Positions 23,978-32,413 of a stretch of DNA of 64,000 nucleotides are shown one piece after another. Both the position numbers and the translations under genes were made by a program. The notes beneath the pieces are model-generated. The model was not told the DNA's origin and ran no database searches. It saw only the letters and a list, made by a program, of their open reading frames with translations. The stretch comes from Streptomyces sp. P3 (GTDB lineage Bacteria; Actinomycetota; Actinomycetes; Streptomycetales; Streptomycetaceae). Location: the NCBI RefSeq assembly GCF_003032475.1, contig NZ_CP028369.1, positions 3,658,001 through 3,722,000 on the forward strand. The letters are read 5' to 3'. The stretch's first letter is position 1. The number at the start of each line of letters is the position of its first letter.

Positions 23978-24101
23978 GATGTTTACGCAACCATCGACTC
24001 CGCGGTGACCCCGCGGCACCCCCGAGGCGACCCTGCGGTGGCGGATGTTTACGCAAACATGGCGGCGCCGGAATCGTGGCACCCGGCCAGGTGATCGTCA
24101 A
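23978..24101 (-). promoter_or_regulatory. Promoter with two operators for GH5 gene
   Basis: On the minus strand TTGACG (24096-24101), a 17-base spacer and CACGAT (24073-24078) form a plausible promoter. Operator 1, GATGTTTACGCAAACATG (24044-24061), begins at about +5; operator 2, GATGTTTACGCAACCATC (23978-23995), lies just before the ribosome binding site. Centres are 66 bases apart, suiting loop formation or a roadblock. Both match the core at 11777-11798. Confidence 0.6.
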
Positions 24102-24140
24102 GGTTGCGCACATGTGACGCCGGTAAAGCCGAGATGGTCC

Positions 24141-24230
24141 CGTGCCTGCCGGTGCGTGCCCGTGCGTGCCCGTGCGTGCCCGTGCGCTGCCGTGTGCTCC
24201 CGTGGGCGCCGGTGCCCGCCCGTGCGTCCC
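24141..24230. repeat. Degenerate 10-bp tandem repeat
   Basis: About nine tandem units based on CGTGCGTGCC, the central copies identical and the outer ones diverged. It lies between the mbl terminator and the GH5 promoter region, outside any gene. Confidence 0.6.
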
Positions 24231-24232
24231 TC

Positions 24233-24264
24233 GGCGGCCCCGCTCCCGGGGGCGCGGGGCCGCC
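24233..24264 (-). terminator. Terminator after MreB-like gene
   Basis: GGCGGCCCCG and CGGGGCCGCC form a perfect 10-bp stem with a 12-base loop that contains CCCGGG. It lies 13 bases past the stop codon of the MreB-like gene. Confidence 0.6.
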
Positions 24265-24276
24265 CCGTGCCTCGCC

Positions 24277-25314
24277 TCAGGTGCCCAGTGGGTTCAGGGT
24301 CAGCGGTTCGATCCTGCCCTCGAGCATCGCGCCGAGCCCCTGGGCGGCGCAGATGTCGGGGCGTTCGGCGATGTGCACCGGCATCCCGGTGGCCTGACGC
24401 AGCATGTGGTCGAAGCCGGGCAGCAGGGCGGAGCCGCCGACCATCATGATCCCGCGGTCGGCGAGGTCGGCCACCAGGTCGGGCGGGCACTCCCGCAGCA
24501 CTCTGCCGATGCCGTCCAGGACGGCGGTCAGCGGGGTCTCGATGGCGTCGCGGACGGCCGCGGTGTCGACCTGCACGGAGCGTGCGAGGCCGGTGGCGAC
24601 GTCCCGTCCGTGGATCTCGGTGGACGCGGGGCCCTGCGGGGTGAGGCCGTTGCCGGAGAGGGCGAGCTGCAGCGGTCGTACGGACTGGCTGGGCAGCATC
24701 AACTCGTGCTCGTGGCGCAGGTGCTGGACGATCGCGTGGTCCACGGCCTCGCCGCCCACCGGGATGCGCTCGGCGGTCACGATCGAGCCGAGGGAGAGGA
24801 CGGCGACCTGGGTCGCGGCGGCCCCGCACACCATGATCATGGTGGCCTCGGGTTGCTCCACGGGCAGCCCGCAGCCCACGGCGGCGGCGATGAGGGTGTC
24901 GACCAGCTCGACGCGCCGGGAGCCGAGGCCCACCAGGGTCTCGATCGCGGCGCGCTGGGCGAGCGGATCGGCGTCGTGCGGGGTGCAGGCGGCGGCCCGC
25001 AGGAACGGCTTGCGGCGCAGTTGCCGGCGGATCTTGTCGCCGATGAGATGACGCAGCATGCGCTGTGCCATCTCGATGTCGACGACCGTGCCGCCGGAGA
25101 CCGGGCGCATCACGCGGATGTAGTGCGGGGTGCGCCCGGTCATCTTCTCGGCGAGCTCGCCGACCGCGATCAGCGCGCCGGTGCGGGTGTTCACGGCGGC
25201 GGCGGACGGCTGGTCGACGACCAGTCCGGCACCCTTGACATAGACCCGCGTCCGCGCCGCTCCCAGGTCGACGGCGAAGTGGCAGCGGCGCAGCTGCTCC
25301 AGGCTGGCGGTCAT
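24277..25314 (-). CDS. mbl: MreB/Mbl actin-like cell-shape protein
   Basis: A 345-residue actin-fold ATPase. FAVDLGAARTRVYVKG is phosphate-1, VDIEMAQRMLRHLI the connect region, TMIMVCGAAATQVAVLSLG phosphate-2, and RGIMMVGGSALLPGFDHML the adenosine motif. MreB-type proteins form filaments under the membrane; in Streptomyces they act in spore-wall synthesis. ATG 25314 follows GGGAGG by seven bases, and an upstream in-frame start lacks such a site. Phosphate-1 has DLGAARTRVY instead of DLGTANTLVY, so the protein is divergent and nearer Mbl-type paralogues than MreB itself. It stands alone, without mreCD. The symbol rests on length, sequence and position near matB. Confidence 0.8.
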   Translation of the reverse strand: MTASLEQLRRCHFAVDLGAARTRVYVKGAGLVVDQPSAAAVNTRTGALIAVGELAEKMTGRTPHYIRVMRPVSGGTVVDIEMAQRMLRHLIGDKIRRQLRRKPFLRAAACTPHDADPLAQRAAIETLVGLGSRRVELVDTLIAAAVGCGLPVEQPEATMIMVCGAAATQVAVLSLGSIVTAERIPVGGEAVDHAIVQHLRHEHELMLPSQSVRPLQLALSGNGLTPQGPASTEIHGRDVATGLARSVQVDTAAVRDAIETPLTAVLDGIGRVLRECPPDLVADLADRGIMMVGGSALLPGFDHMLRQATGMPVHIAERPDICAAQGLGAMLEGRIEPLTLNPLGT

Positions 25315-25689
25315 GGCAGGTCCTCCCGAGAGCACAGACCGTGCGGGCCGCCGGTCGGCAGGCCTCCCTACGCATCGTGCTCGGGCGCGGAGGGGGCCGC
25401 CTTTTCAGGTGGGCCGGACGAGGCACGGCTGAACGGGGGTTGTTCCGCAAACCTCGCGCGGGGAAAGGGGGTGAGGGGACCCTCGCCCGCCCCACGCGGG
25501 CCGGGCCCCGGTCCCCGCCGCCCGCCCGCCACCTGCCGGGCCTCGGTCCGCGCACGTGTCCCGTGGCGTTCGCTGCCCCGCACTGGCGCGGCGGCCCCTG
25601 TGCCGTGCTTCGTGCCCCCCTGCCCCTGTGCCTTGCTCCCGCCCCCCGTTCCCCGCCCCCTGCCCCGTCCCGTGCTCGTGGCTGTTTCG
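25315..25689. other. Intergenic, nothing recognised
   Basis: Extremely GC-rich with C-rich runs (for example CCCCGTTCCCCGCCCC near 25640). No frame with a ribosome binding site is credible. The mbl promoter should lie near its right-hand start but no clear elements were found. Confidence 0.5.
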
Positions 25690-27189
25690 TCAGTCGAAGA
25701 TGCCCTGGCCCGGGGCCAGGATTCCCCGCGGGTCGTAGGTGCACTTGGCGGACTGCAGGCCTGCCCACGCCGGCCCGAAGTGGGCCTGCCAGTCCGCGGG
25801 GGTGAGGGGGATGCTGCCGACGGGGTAGTGCGTGCCGCCTGCCGCGGCGACCGTGTCGTAGGCGGAGCGGTTGACGGCCAGGAGGCGGTCGACGGCGGCC
25901 GTGTCGTCCGGTGCGGCCGCGCTCAGGATGTCGAAGAGGTACGACACCTCGTCGTCGGAGGTGCGCAGCAGCGGGGTGGTGAGGCGGTCGCGCAGCAGGG
26001 GGTAGAAAAGGATGACGGCGCCGGGGCCGACGTCCGCCGGGGTGAGCCCGCCCAGCACCTGTGCGCCGAGCGCCGCCGCGGACGTGCCGGGGAGCATCAG
26101 GTTCAGCCACGGGTGGGCGAAGCCCCAGATGCCGGCCTCCTTCATGGCCGCGATGACGGGCGCGAGGCGGTCGAGGAAGTCGTAGTAGGGCTGGTCGGTG
26201 ATCTGCACGGTGGCCGGGTCGTGGCGCAGGCCGCGCAGCAGAGCCGCGTCGTCGGGGGCCGGCCCGACCGGCGGGCCGTAGGCCACCGCCTCCAGGACGT
26301 GGACGCCGAACGCGCCGGCGGCGTCCGCGTGGACCTGACCCTCGACGTAGTCGAAGCGGCCCTCCCGGACGAGGACGCGTTGGTCGTCGAGGAAGGTCGC
26401 CAGGTCGCCGTAGGTGAGCTGGTAGCGGCGGACCGTCGTGGGCGCGGGCACCAGACGCAGCGTCGCCTCGACGATGACGGCGCACTGGCCGAGGCCGGCC
26501 AGGACGGCACGGAAGAGGTCGGCCCGCCGGGCGGGTGAGCAGCGCACCAGCTCGCCCGCGCCGGTGACGACCTGCAGTTCCGTCACGTTGTCGACCTGGG
26601 CGCCGACCCGGTGGGCCTGGCCGCCGAGGCCGCCCACGGACAGCGTGCCGCCGACGGAGAGCTCGAGGTAGTCGGTGAACACGGGCGGGGTCAGGCCCTG
26701 GGCGAGGGCGGCCCGGGCGACGGCGCTCCACTTGGCGCCGGCGCCCACGGTGACCGTCCTGGAGGCCGTGTTCACGGAGCCGATGCCCGAGAGCGGGGCG
26801 GTCTCGATGACGAGGCCGCCCTCGGCCTGTGCCTGGCCGAACGGGGAGTGCCCCTGGCCGCGCGGCGCGACCGGCAGCCCGTGGTCGTTGCAGAAGCGGA
26901 CCATGGCGACGACGTCGCGCACCGAGCCCGGGCGCAGGACCGCCGCGGGGCGGTGGTGCACGATGTGCCCGTAGTCGTCGGCGGCGGCGGTGAGCGACGA
27001 GGCGTCCGTGAGGAGAGTTCCGTCCAGCCGCGGGACCTTGGCGAGGGTCGCGGATGCCGGTGAGGAGGCGGTCTCGGACTCGGTGGCGGTCGCGGCCCAG
27101 GAACGGGACGCCGTGTCGAAGGCGGCCACTGCCGCTCCGGTGACCGTGAGTCCGCGCAGAACGGTACGTCGGGACGGTGTGCGGGGCAT
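25690..27189 (-). CDS. Tat-exported FAD oxidoreductase, cytokinin-dehydrogenase-like
   Basis: A 499-residue flavoprotein of the VAO/PCMH family. The N-terminus SRRTVLRGLTVTGAAVA is a twin-arginine signal. The FAD domain contains VVAMVRFCNDHGLPVAPRGQ and GHSPFGQAQ, where the histidine of GHS is the usual site of covalent flavin in cytokinin oxidases, and ELSVGGTLSVGGLGGQAHRV. The C-terminal substrate domain has GFAHPWLNLMLPGTSA and ends in KCTYDPRGILAPGQGIF. Cytokinin dehydrogenases cut the side chain of adenine-type plant hormones, but related actinomycete enzymes may act on other substrates. ATG 27189 is preferred because AGGTGG lies eight to nine bases upstream; GTG 27201 is in frame. Confidence 0.8.
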   Translation of the reverse strand: MPRTPSRRTVLRGLTVTGAAVAAFDTASRSWAATATESETASSPASATLAKVPRLDGTLLTDASSLTAAADDYGHIVHHRPAAVLRPGSVRDVVAMVRFCNDHGLPVAPRGQGHSPFGQAQAEGGLVIETAPLSGIGSVNTASRTVTVGAGAKWSAVARAALAQGLTPPVFTDYLELSVGGTLSVGGLGGQAHRVGAQVDNVTELQVVTGAGELVRCSPARRADLFRAVLAGLGQCAVIVEATLRLVPAPTTVRRYQLTYGDLATFLDDQRVLVREGRFDYVEGQVHADAAGAFGVHVLEAVAYGPPVGPAPDDAALLRGLRHDPATVQITDQPYYDFLDRLAPVIAAMKEAGIWGFAHPWLNLMLPGTSAAALGAQVLGGLTPADVGPGAVILFYPLLRDRLTTPLLRTSDDEVSYLFDILSAAAPDDTAAVDRLLAVNRSAYDTVAAAGGTHYPVGSIPLTPADWQAHFGPAWAGLQSAKCTYDPRGILAPGQGIFD

Positions 27190-27508
27190 GCGCAATTCCA
27201 CCTCTCGATCTTCATGAAATCTTCAAAACCCTGCCAGCCTAAGCCAGTTCGCCGGGTTTCGATGGTCCGCCCACGCTTCCCCGCCGGTGGCTTCCCGCTC
27301 CGCACCCCGCCGCCCCGGCCGCCGTCGGCGACCACCGGGTCAGCCACGGCAGGCGCGCCGGGCAGTGCGGTGAGCGAGGCCGGCAGGGCGTCCGGCGCCG
27401 TCCCGGCATGACATGGCACGGGTCGCCACCTCGGGTGAGGTGGCGGGGATGGCCCGCGCCCGCCGCCGCCTGCCGGTCCAGACAGGCGCTGTGGCGCTGC
27501 GGCGCTGG

Positions 27509-27835
27509 TCAGGTGTCCGAGGAGGGCGACCAGGTCAGTTTCACGACGAGATGCCCCTCCGCCGTGCCCTTGGCGATGATCGCGCCCGTCTCCGCGGACA
27601 ACTTCACGCCGAACTCGATCTCGACGCCGTCGGGTTGCAGCGTCCCGTCCCGGAACACCCGCAGTGCGGACTCGGCGGCCGCGCGCACGCCCTCCAGGGC
27701 GCCCTCGAAGGTGCGGGCCGCCTGCACCGTCCCGTCACCGCGGGCCACCAGCCGGGAACCGGGCCGCCCCTCCGCGCCCGCCTCCACGGCGACCACGGTG
27801 CCGTCGTCGGTTCTGAACTCCACCAGTCCGTCCAC
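27509..27835 (-). CDS. CU044_2847 (Trypco1) family protein
   Basis: A 108-residue protein that fits the CU044_2847 / trypsin-co-occurring domain 1 pattern: VEFRTDDGTVVAVEA, then TFEGALEGVRAAAESAL, then GVEIEFGVKLSAETGAIIAK and HLVVKLTW. In other genomes this small domain often sits with trypsin-like proteases and predicted conflict or signalling modules. Here none of those partners is adjacent; the upstream gene on the same strand is the carboxyltransferase, 108 bases away. GTG 27835 follows GGGGGA. Role unknown. Confidence 0.75.
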   Translation of the reverse strand: MDGLVEFRTDDGTVVAVEAGAEGRPGSRLVARGDGTVQAARTFEGALEGVRAAAESALRVFRDGTLQPDGVEIEFGVKLSAETGAIIAKGTAEGHLVVKLTWSPSSDT

Positions 27836-27943
27836 GGTTTCCCCCGTAACCCCTTCTTCTGCTGTTGCCGCTGCTCTTCTCGGCTCCGTGCTACCGCGCG
27901 TCCGTCCGCCCGTCCCGTGTCGCGTCTCTGCGTGCCTCCATTG

Positions 27944-29572
27944 TCACGGACGGTGCGCGCGATTGTCCTGCGTTCCGTGCGCCCGGTCGGTTCGGATCAC
28001 CCCGAGCTCCGCCAGGTCCTGGGGCCTCAGGCGTAGTTGGTCGGCCGTCGCGTCCACCTCCTGCGGGGGCCGCTTCAGGATCGCGGCCGCCGACTCCGGC
28101 GCGATGACGGAGAAGTAGCCGTCCGGGGTCACCCAGGTGCGCCCGGGTGCGGCCAGTGCCAGCGCGCCACCGGAACCGCCCTCGCCGATCACCAGCGTGG
28201 TGAGCGGTGTGCGGGCGGTGGCGACCGCGCCGAACAGGTCCGCGATCGCCGCACCGGCGCCCTGTCGCTCCGCCGCCGCGTCGTTGGCCGCGCCCGGCGT
28301 GTCCACCAGGGTCAGCACCGGGATGCAGAGCCGGCCGGCGAGCCGGATCAGCCGGGCGGCCGTGCGGTAGCCGGCGGGCCGGGTCGCCGCACCGGTCTGC
28401 GCCGCGTACGCGACCGTGCGGCCCCGGTGCAGGCCGAAGCCGCACAGCATCCCCTCCGGGTCGGCACCGCCGCACCGGTCGCCGGAGATCGCCAGCCGGT
28501 CGGTGAAGTAGGCGTCCAGGTAGGCCTGCGCACGGGGCCGTTCCGGCGCACGGGCCCGCCGAACGGCGTCCCGTCCGGTACGCGGCAGATCCGTCGCCCC
28601 GAGGGCGTCCGGCACGGGGGCGGGTTCGACCGCGGCCTGTGGGCCGGGCGCTGACCCGGACAGGGCGGCGGTGTGCGCTGCTTCCTCCTCCCGGTGGGTG
28701 CGCGGCTCGGCGGGGACGGGAGAGTGCCCCTGGAGCGGTTCCGCGGGCTCGTCCGGGGTCTGCGGGCCGGTGGTGCCGTGCTGGTGCGGGCTGAGCCGTG
28801 CCGCTGCCGCCCCTCCTGCTGCTGCCGTTGCTGAGTCGGGCGCGTACGGTCCGTCGGGGGCGGCGGGTTCCGCCGGTCGCCCTCCCGCGGCCGGCGTCCC
28901 GCCGGTCAGCAGGCGCAGCCAGCGGCCCAGTACCTTCCGCAGCTCCGTCACGGGCACCACCGCGTCCGCCGCACCCGCCGCGAGTTGCGCCTCCGCGGTG
29001 TAGGCGGCCGGGTCGGCGTCCGGCGGTCGCACCCGTGAGCCGGCGAAGCCGACCTGCGCGCCCGGCAGCGCCAGCACCACGTCGGCGCCCGCGCCCAGCG
29101 TGGCCCAGCCGCCGCCGGTCGTCGGATCCCGCAGGACCGCGATCTGCGCCAGCCCGGCCTCCCGGGTGAGCGCCGACTCGCGTGCCACCCGCTGGAGCTG
29201 GGTGAGGGCGAGCATCCCCTCCTGCATCCTGCTGCCACCGGTGGCGACCAACGGCACCACCGGCAGCCGGTGTTCGCGGGCGTATGCGTAGGCCGCGACC
29301 AGGCGGTCGCCGGTGCGTTCGCCCAGCGAGCCGCCGAGGAAGCCGAACTCGAAGGCGATCAGCACCGCTCGGACGCCCTCGACGCGGGCGACACCGCAGA
29401 CGACGGACTCCGACTCGCCGGTGCGCCGGGCGGCGCGCTCGCGCGAGGCGTCGTAGCCGGGCCAGCCGAGCGGCCCGTCCGGCCGGGACTCCCGTTCCAC
29501 GTGCGGGAGTTCGTGGAACCCGTCGGCGACCAGGGCGATGAACTCCCGCGCGCCCGCCCGCCGCGCCGTCAT
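27944..29572 (-). CDS. Fused AccD/AccA-type carboxyltransferase
   Basis: A 542-residue protein joining two crotonase-fold carboxyltransferase halves. Residues about 1-220 are AccD-like (LVATGGSRMQEGMLALTQLQ, LGAGADVVLALPGAQVGFAG). A 110-residue Pro/Ala/Glu-rich linker follows. Residues about 335-540 are AccA-like (CIPVLTLVDTPGAANDAAAE, VIGEGGSGGALALAAPG, GYFSVIAPESAAAILK). The four-cysteine zinc ribbon of AccD is absent. No biotin carrier or carboxylase gene is in the window. ATG 29572 overlaps the matB stop by four bases (ATGA), so the two are translationally coupled and the activity is likely tied to malonyl-CoA, as in malonate decarboxylase beta/gamma subunits. The precise reaction is inference. 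Confidence 0.82.
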   Translation of the reverse strand: MTARRAGAREFIALVADGFHELPHVERESRPDGPLGWPGYDASRERAARRTGESESVVCGVARVEGVRAVLIAFEFGFLGGSLGERTGDRLVAAYAYAREHRLPVVPLVATGGSRMQEGMLALTQLQRVARESALTREAGLAQIAVLRDPTTGGGWATLGAGADVVLALPGAQVGFAGSRVRPPDADPAAYTAEAQLAAGAADAVVPVTELRKVLGRWLRLLTGGTPAAGGRPAEPAAPDGPYAPDSATAAAGGAAAARLSPHQHGTTGPQTPDEPAEPLQGHSPVPAEPRTHREEEAAHTAALSGSAPGPQAAVEPAPVPDALGATDLPRTGRDAVRRARAPERPRAQAYLDAYFTDRLAISGDRCGGADPEGMLCGFGLHRGRTVAYAAQTGAATRPAGYRTAARLIRLAGRLCIPVLTLVDTPGAANDAAAERQGAGAAIADLFGAVATARTPLTTLVIGEGGSGGALALAAPGRTWVTPDGYFSVIAPESAAAILKRPPQEVDATADQLRLRPQDLAELGVIRTDRAHGTQDNRAHRP

Positions 29573-31104
29573 GCCGGCAGCGCCCGCTTCATGATCTTCC
29601 CCATGTCGTTGCGGGGCAGGGCGTCCAGGTATCGGACCGTGCGGGGCCGCTTGTGCGGGGCGAGGCGGCGGGCGACGTGGTCGGCCAACTCGCGCTCACC
29701 GGGCGGCGAGTGCGGATCGTCGGGCACCACCCAGGCGACGACCCGCTCGCCGAGGTCCGCGTCCGGCTCACCGGTGACGGCGGCCTCCCGCACCCCGGGA
29801 TGTTCCAGCAGGGCGTTCTCGATCTCGCCCGCGCCGATCTTGTAGCCGCCGCTCTTGATGAGATCGGTCGCCTTGCGCCCGACGATCCGCACGTACCCGT
29901 CGGGGTCGCGGACGGCCACGTCGCCGGTGCGGAACCAGCCGTCGGCGGTGAACGCGGCGGCGGTCGCGTCAGGCCGGTTCAGGTACGCGGTGAACAGGTT
30001 CGGCCCGCGCACCTGGATCTCCCCGACGCTCTCCCCGTCGTAGGCCTCGACGGCCGACCCGTCCTCGTCGACGAGCCGGAGCTCCACCCCGGGCAGCGGC
30101 ACCCCGACGGTGCCCGCCCTGGCCTCGCCGTCGGCCCGCACGGAGGTGTTCATGAGCGTCTCCGTCATGCCGTACCGCTCGATCACCCGCCGTCCGGTGG
30201 CCGCCGCGATCCGCTCGTGGTCGTGCACGGGCAGCGCGGCCGAACCGGACACCAGCAGCCGCGCCCCCGCGAGCGCCTCGGCGAGCCCGGGGTCGGACGG
30301 CAGGGCCTCGGCGATGCGGTGGTACATCGTCGGCACCCCGAACAGCATGGTCGCGCCGCCGGTCAGCTCCCGTGCGACGCCTTCCGTGTCGAACCGCCCG
30401 AGGTGCCGGACCGAACCCCCCCGGCGCAGCGGTCCGAGCACCCCCAGCACCAGCCCGTGCACATGGAACAGCGGCAGCCCGTGCACGAGGACGTCCTCGC
30501 CGGTCCACTGCCAGGCGTCGGCGAGCGCGTCCAGGGTCGTGGCGATCGCGCGGCGCGGGATGACCGCGCCCTTGGGCGGTCCGGTGGTGCCGGAGGTGTA
30601 CACGACGAGCGCGGGCTCCTCGTCGTCCGACGGCTCGTCGCCCCACGGCTCGTCGCGCCCCACCTCGTCGTGCAGCGGCGCGCCGTCAGTCGCCGGACCC
30701 GCGTCGCCGCGCTCGTCCACGTCGACGTCGATCCGCGGCAACGAGCGCAACGGCTCGGGCAGTTCGTCGCCGAGGGCCGCGAGCACCGCGCTCGGCGCGC
30801 TGTCGGACAGGATGTGCCCGAGCTCCTTCTCGCCCGACTTCGGGTTCAGCGGCACGGCCGCCACCCCGGCGAGCAGCACGCCGACCACGGCCACGGCGGT
30901 CTCCAGGGCGGGCGTGGCCCACACGGCGACCCGTCCCCGGTCCCGGCCTCCCTCGGCAGGGTGGACGCCCGTCGCCTCCCGCACGCGTCCGCCGACGGCG
31001 CGGGCGGCCGCGGCGAGCTCCGCGTAGGACAGGGAACGCTCACCGAACCGCAGGGCGGGGCGGCCGGACGGATCGTTCGTCAGGGCGGGGAAGAGAGGCG
31101 GCAC
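29569..31104 (-). CDS. matB: Malonyl-CoA synthetase
   Basis: A 511-residue ANL-superfamily ligase that makes malonyl-CoA (and often methylmalonyl-CoA) from the free acid, ATP and CoA. Motifs: VVYTSGTTGPPKGAVIPRRA (P-loop), VIERYGMTETLMNTSVRADG (A5 with malonate-binding context), GWFRTGDVAVRDPDGYVRIV, RKATDLIKSGGYKIGAGEIE (hinge) and the catalytic lysine in DMGKIMKRAL. The sequence is very close, from memory, to the structurally known S. coelicolor MatB. GTG 31104 has AAGGAG eight bases upstream. It is first of a matB-carboxyltransferase operon and may supply extender units for polyketide synthesis. Confidence 0.92.
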   Translation of the reverse strand: MPPLFPALTNDPSGRPALRFGERSLSYAELAAAARAVGGRVREATGVHPAEGGRDRGRVAVWATPALETAVAVVGVLLAGVAAVPLNPKSGEKELGHILSDSAPSAVLAALGDELPEPLRSLPRIDVDVDERGDAGPATDGAPLHDEVGRDEPWGDEPSDDEEPALVVYTSGTTGPPKGAVIPRRAIATTLDALADAWQWTGEDVLVHGLPLFHVHGLVLGVLGPLRRGGSVRHLGRFDTEGVARELTGGATMLFGVPTMYHRIAEALPSDPGLAEALAGARLLVSGSAALPVHDHERIAAATGRRVIERYGMTETLMNTSVRADGEARAGTVGVPLPGVELRLVDEDGSAVEAYDGESVGEIQVRGPNLFTAYLNRPDATAAAFTADGWFRTGDVAVRDPDGYVRIVGRKATDLIKSGGYKIGAGEIENALLEHPGVREAAVTGEPDADLGERVVAWVVPDDPHSPPGERELADHVARRLAPHKRPRTVRYLDALPRNDMGKIMKRALPA

Positions 31105-31438
31105 GGGACGGACTCCTTGCACGGCTGAGGTGGGCGACAAGCAGGTTCCTACCCCACGCGCCGCGCCCGCACCTCCCCGCGTCGCCCGTTCCACCACGCC
31201 TCGACCGCGCGGCCGCCCGGGCAGGCCGGACCCACGCCTGTTCATGTCGGCCGGCCCACGTCGGCCCCGCCGTGCGCGGCGGGCCCATGGCGGGCGGTCC
31301 CAGGTCCGCTCACGCCGGCCGCGGGCCACGTCGGGCGGGCACCTGTCGGCCTGGCCGGTCCACGGCGGCGGGGCGGGTGCGGCGGCCGGCTTGTTAGCCT
31401 TCCGGTGCTCGGACAGTCGTACGAACAGGGAGTCCGTC
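31105..31438. other. Divergent promoter region, elements unclear
   Basis: This stretch separates matB (minus) from the ATP-grasp gene (plus). TAGCCT at 31395-31400 could be a -10 for the latter but no -35 of normal spacing is visible. No gene seen. Confidence 0.4.
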
Positions 31439-32413
31439 GTGGCCCGAATCGCGCTCGTCACCTACGACCCCCGGCCGGAGCCGAGCAAGGACGCCGACTT
31501 TCCGGTGCTGCTGAGCGCGCTGCGCGAGGCAGGCGCGAAGGCCGACGGCGTCTTCTGGGACGACTCGGACGTGGACTGGGCCGCGTACGACCTCGTCGTC
31601 ATCCGCTCCACCTGGGACTACAGCTGGCGCGCGGACGAGTTCGCGGCCTGGACGCGGAAGGTCGAGGCCGTCACCCGGCTGGCCAACCCGGCCGACGTGG
31701 TGCGCTGGAACGCCGACAAGCGGTATCTGGGGGAGCTGGCGGCGGCCGGGGTGCCGACCGTGCCGACGCGCTACGTCGCGCCCGGCGAGCCGGGCGGGCT
31801 GCCCGACGGCGGTGAGTACGTGATCAAGCCCGCCTCGGGGGCCGGCGCGCGCTACGCCGCCCGCTACACGCCCGACGGCCACGAGAGGGCCGTCCGCCAC
31901 CTCGCGCGGATGCACGCGGAGGGGCTGACGGCGATGGTGCAGCCGTACGTGCGCGCCATCGACGCCGGCGGTGAGCGCGCCCTGCAGTTCTTCGGCGGCC
32001 GCCTCCTGCACGCCAGCCGCAAGCGTGCGGTCCTCGCCCCCGGCACCGCCTTCGACGCGGACAAGGTCGCCCACCCCGGTCTGGAGCCCTGGACGCCGTC
32101 CCCGGCCGAGCTGGCCGTCGCCGAGCGCGCCCTGGCCGCCGTGCCGGACGCGCCCGAACTGCTCTACGCCCGCGTCGACCTGGTGGACGGCGACGACGGG
32201 GAACCGCGGGTGATGGAGCTGGAACTGGTCGAGCCGAACCTCTTCCTGTTCCTGCACCCGCAGTCCCTGCCACATGTCGTCGCAGGCATCCTGACGGCGG
32301 CCGCGGCCGCGGCCGCGGCTTCTGCTCCGGCTCCTGCTCCGGCTCCTGCTCCGGCTTCTGCTCCGGCTCCTGCGCCGGACGGTGCGCGCGATCCGGGAGC
32401 CGCTAATCCCTGA
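31439..32413 (+). CDS. ATP-grasp domain protein with Ala/Pro tail
   Basis: A 324-residue ATP-grasp ligase. Residues 1-100 are the pre-ATP-grasp fold (RIALVTYDPRPEPSKDADFP, YDLVVIRSTWDYSWRADEFA); the ATP-binding domain holds NADKRYLGELAAAGVPTVPT, GEYVIKPASGAGARYAARYT, and the metal-binding end VMELELVEPNLFLFLHP. Relatives include DcsG of cycloserine biosynthesis and RimK-like amide ligases; the product here is unknown. The last 35 residues are a low-complexity APAPAPAPASAPAPAP tail encoded by 12-base repeats at 32299-32390, not part of the fold. GTG 31439 has AGGGAG six bases upstream. Its 3' end runs into the frameshifted gene on the other strand. Confidence 0.82.
   Translation: MARIALVTYDPRPEPSKDADFPVLLSALREAGAKADGVFWDDSDVDWAAYDLVVIRSTWDYSWRADEFAAWTRKVEAVTRLANPADVVRWNADKRYLGELAAAGVPTVPTRYVAPGEPGGLPDGGEYVIKPASGAGARYAARYTPDGHERAVRHLARMHAEGLTAMVQPYVRAIDAGGERALQFFGGRLLHASRKRAVLAPGTAFDADKVAHPGLEPWTPSPAELAVAERALAAVPDAPELLYARVDLVDGDDGEPRVMELELVEPNLFLFLHPQSLPHVVAGILTAAAAAAAASAPAPAPAPAPASAPAPAPDGARDPGAANP
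32299..32390 (+). repeat. GC and 12-bp microsatellite in ATP-grasp 3' end
   Basis: GCGGCCGCGGCCGCGGC followed by several copies of GCTCCGGCTCCT encode the Ala/Pro tail. Such runs are prone to slippage and would change the tail length without breaking the enzyme. Confidence 0.6.

Noticed and set aside
24139..24230. CRISPR array
   Set aside because: The units are contiguous 10-mers without spacers, and no cas gene is present.
24142..26538. A 798-codon plus-strand frame across mbl and the cytokinin-dehydrogenase-like gene
   Set aside because: Antisense to two genes with clear motifs; no protein family features.
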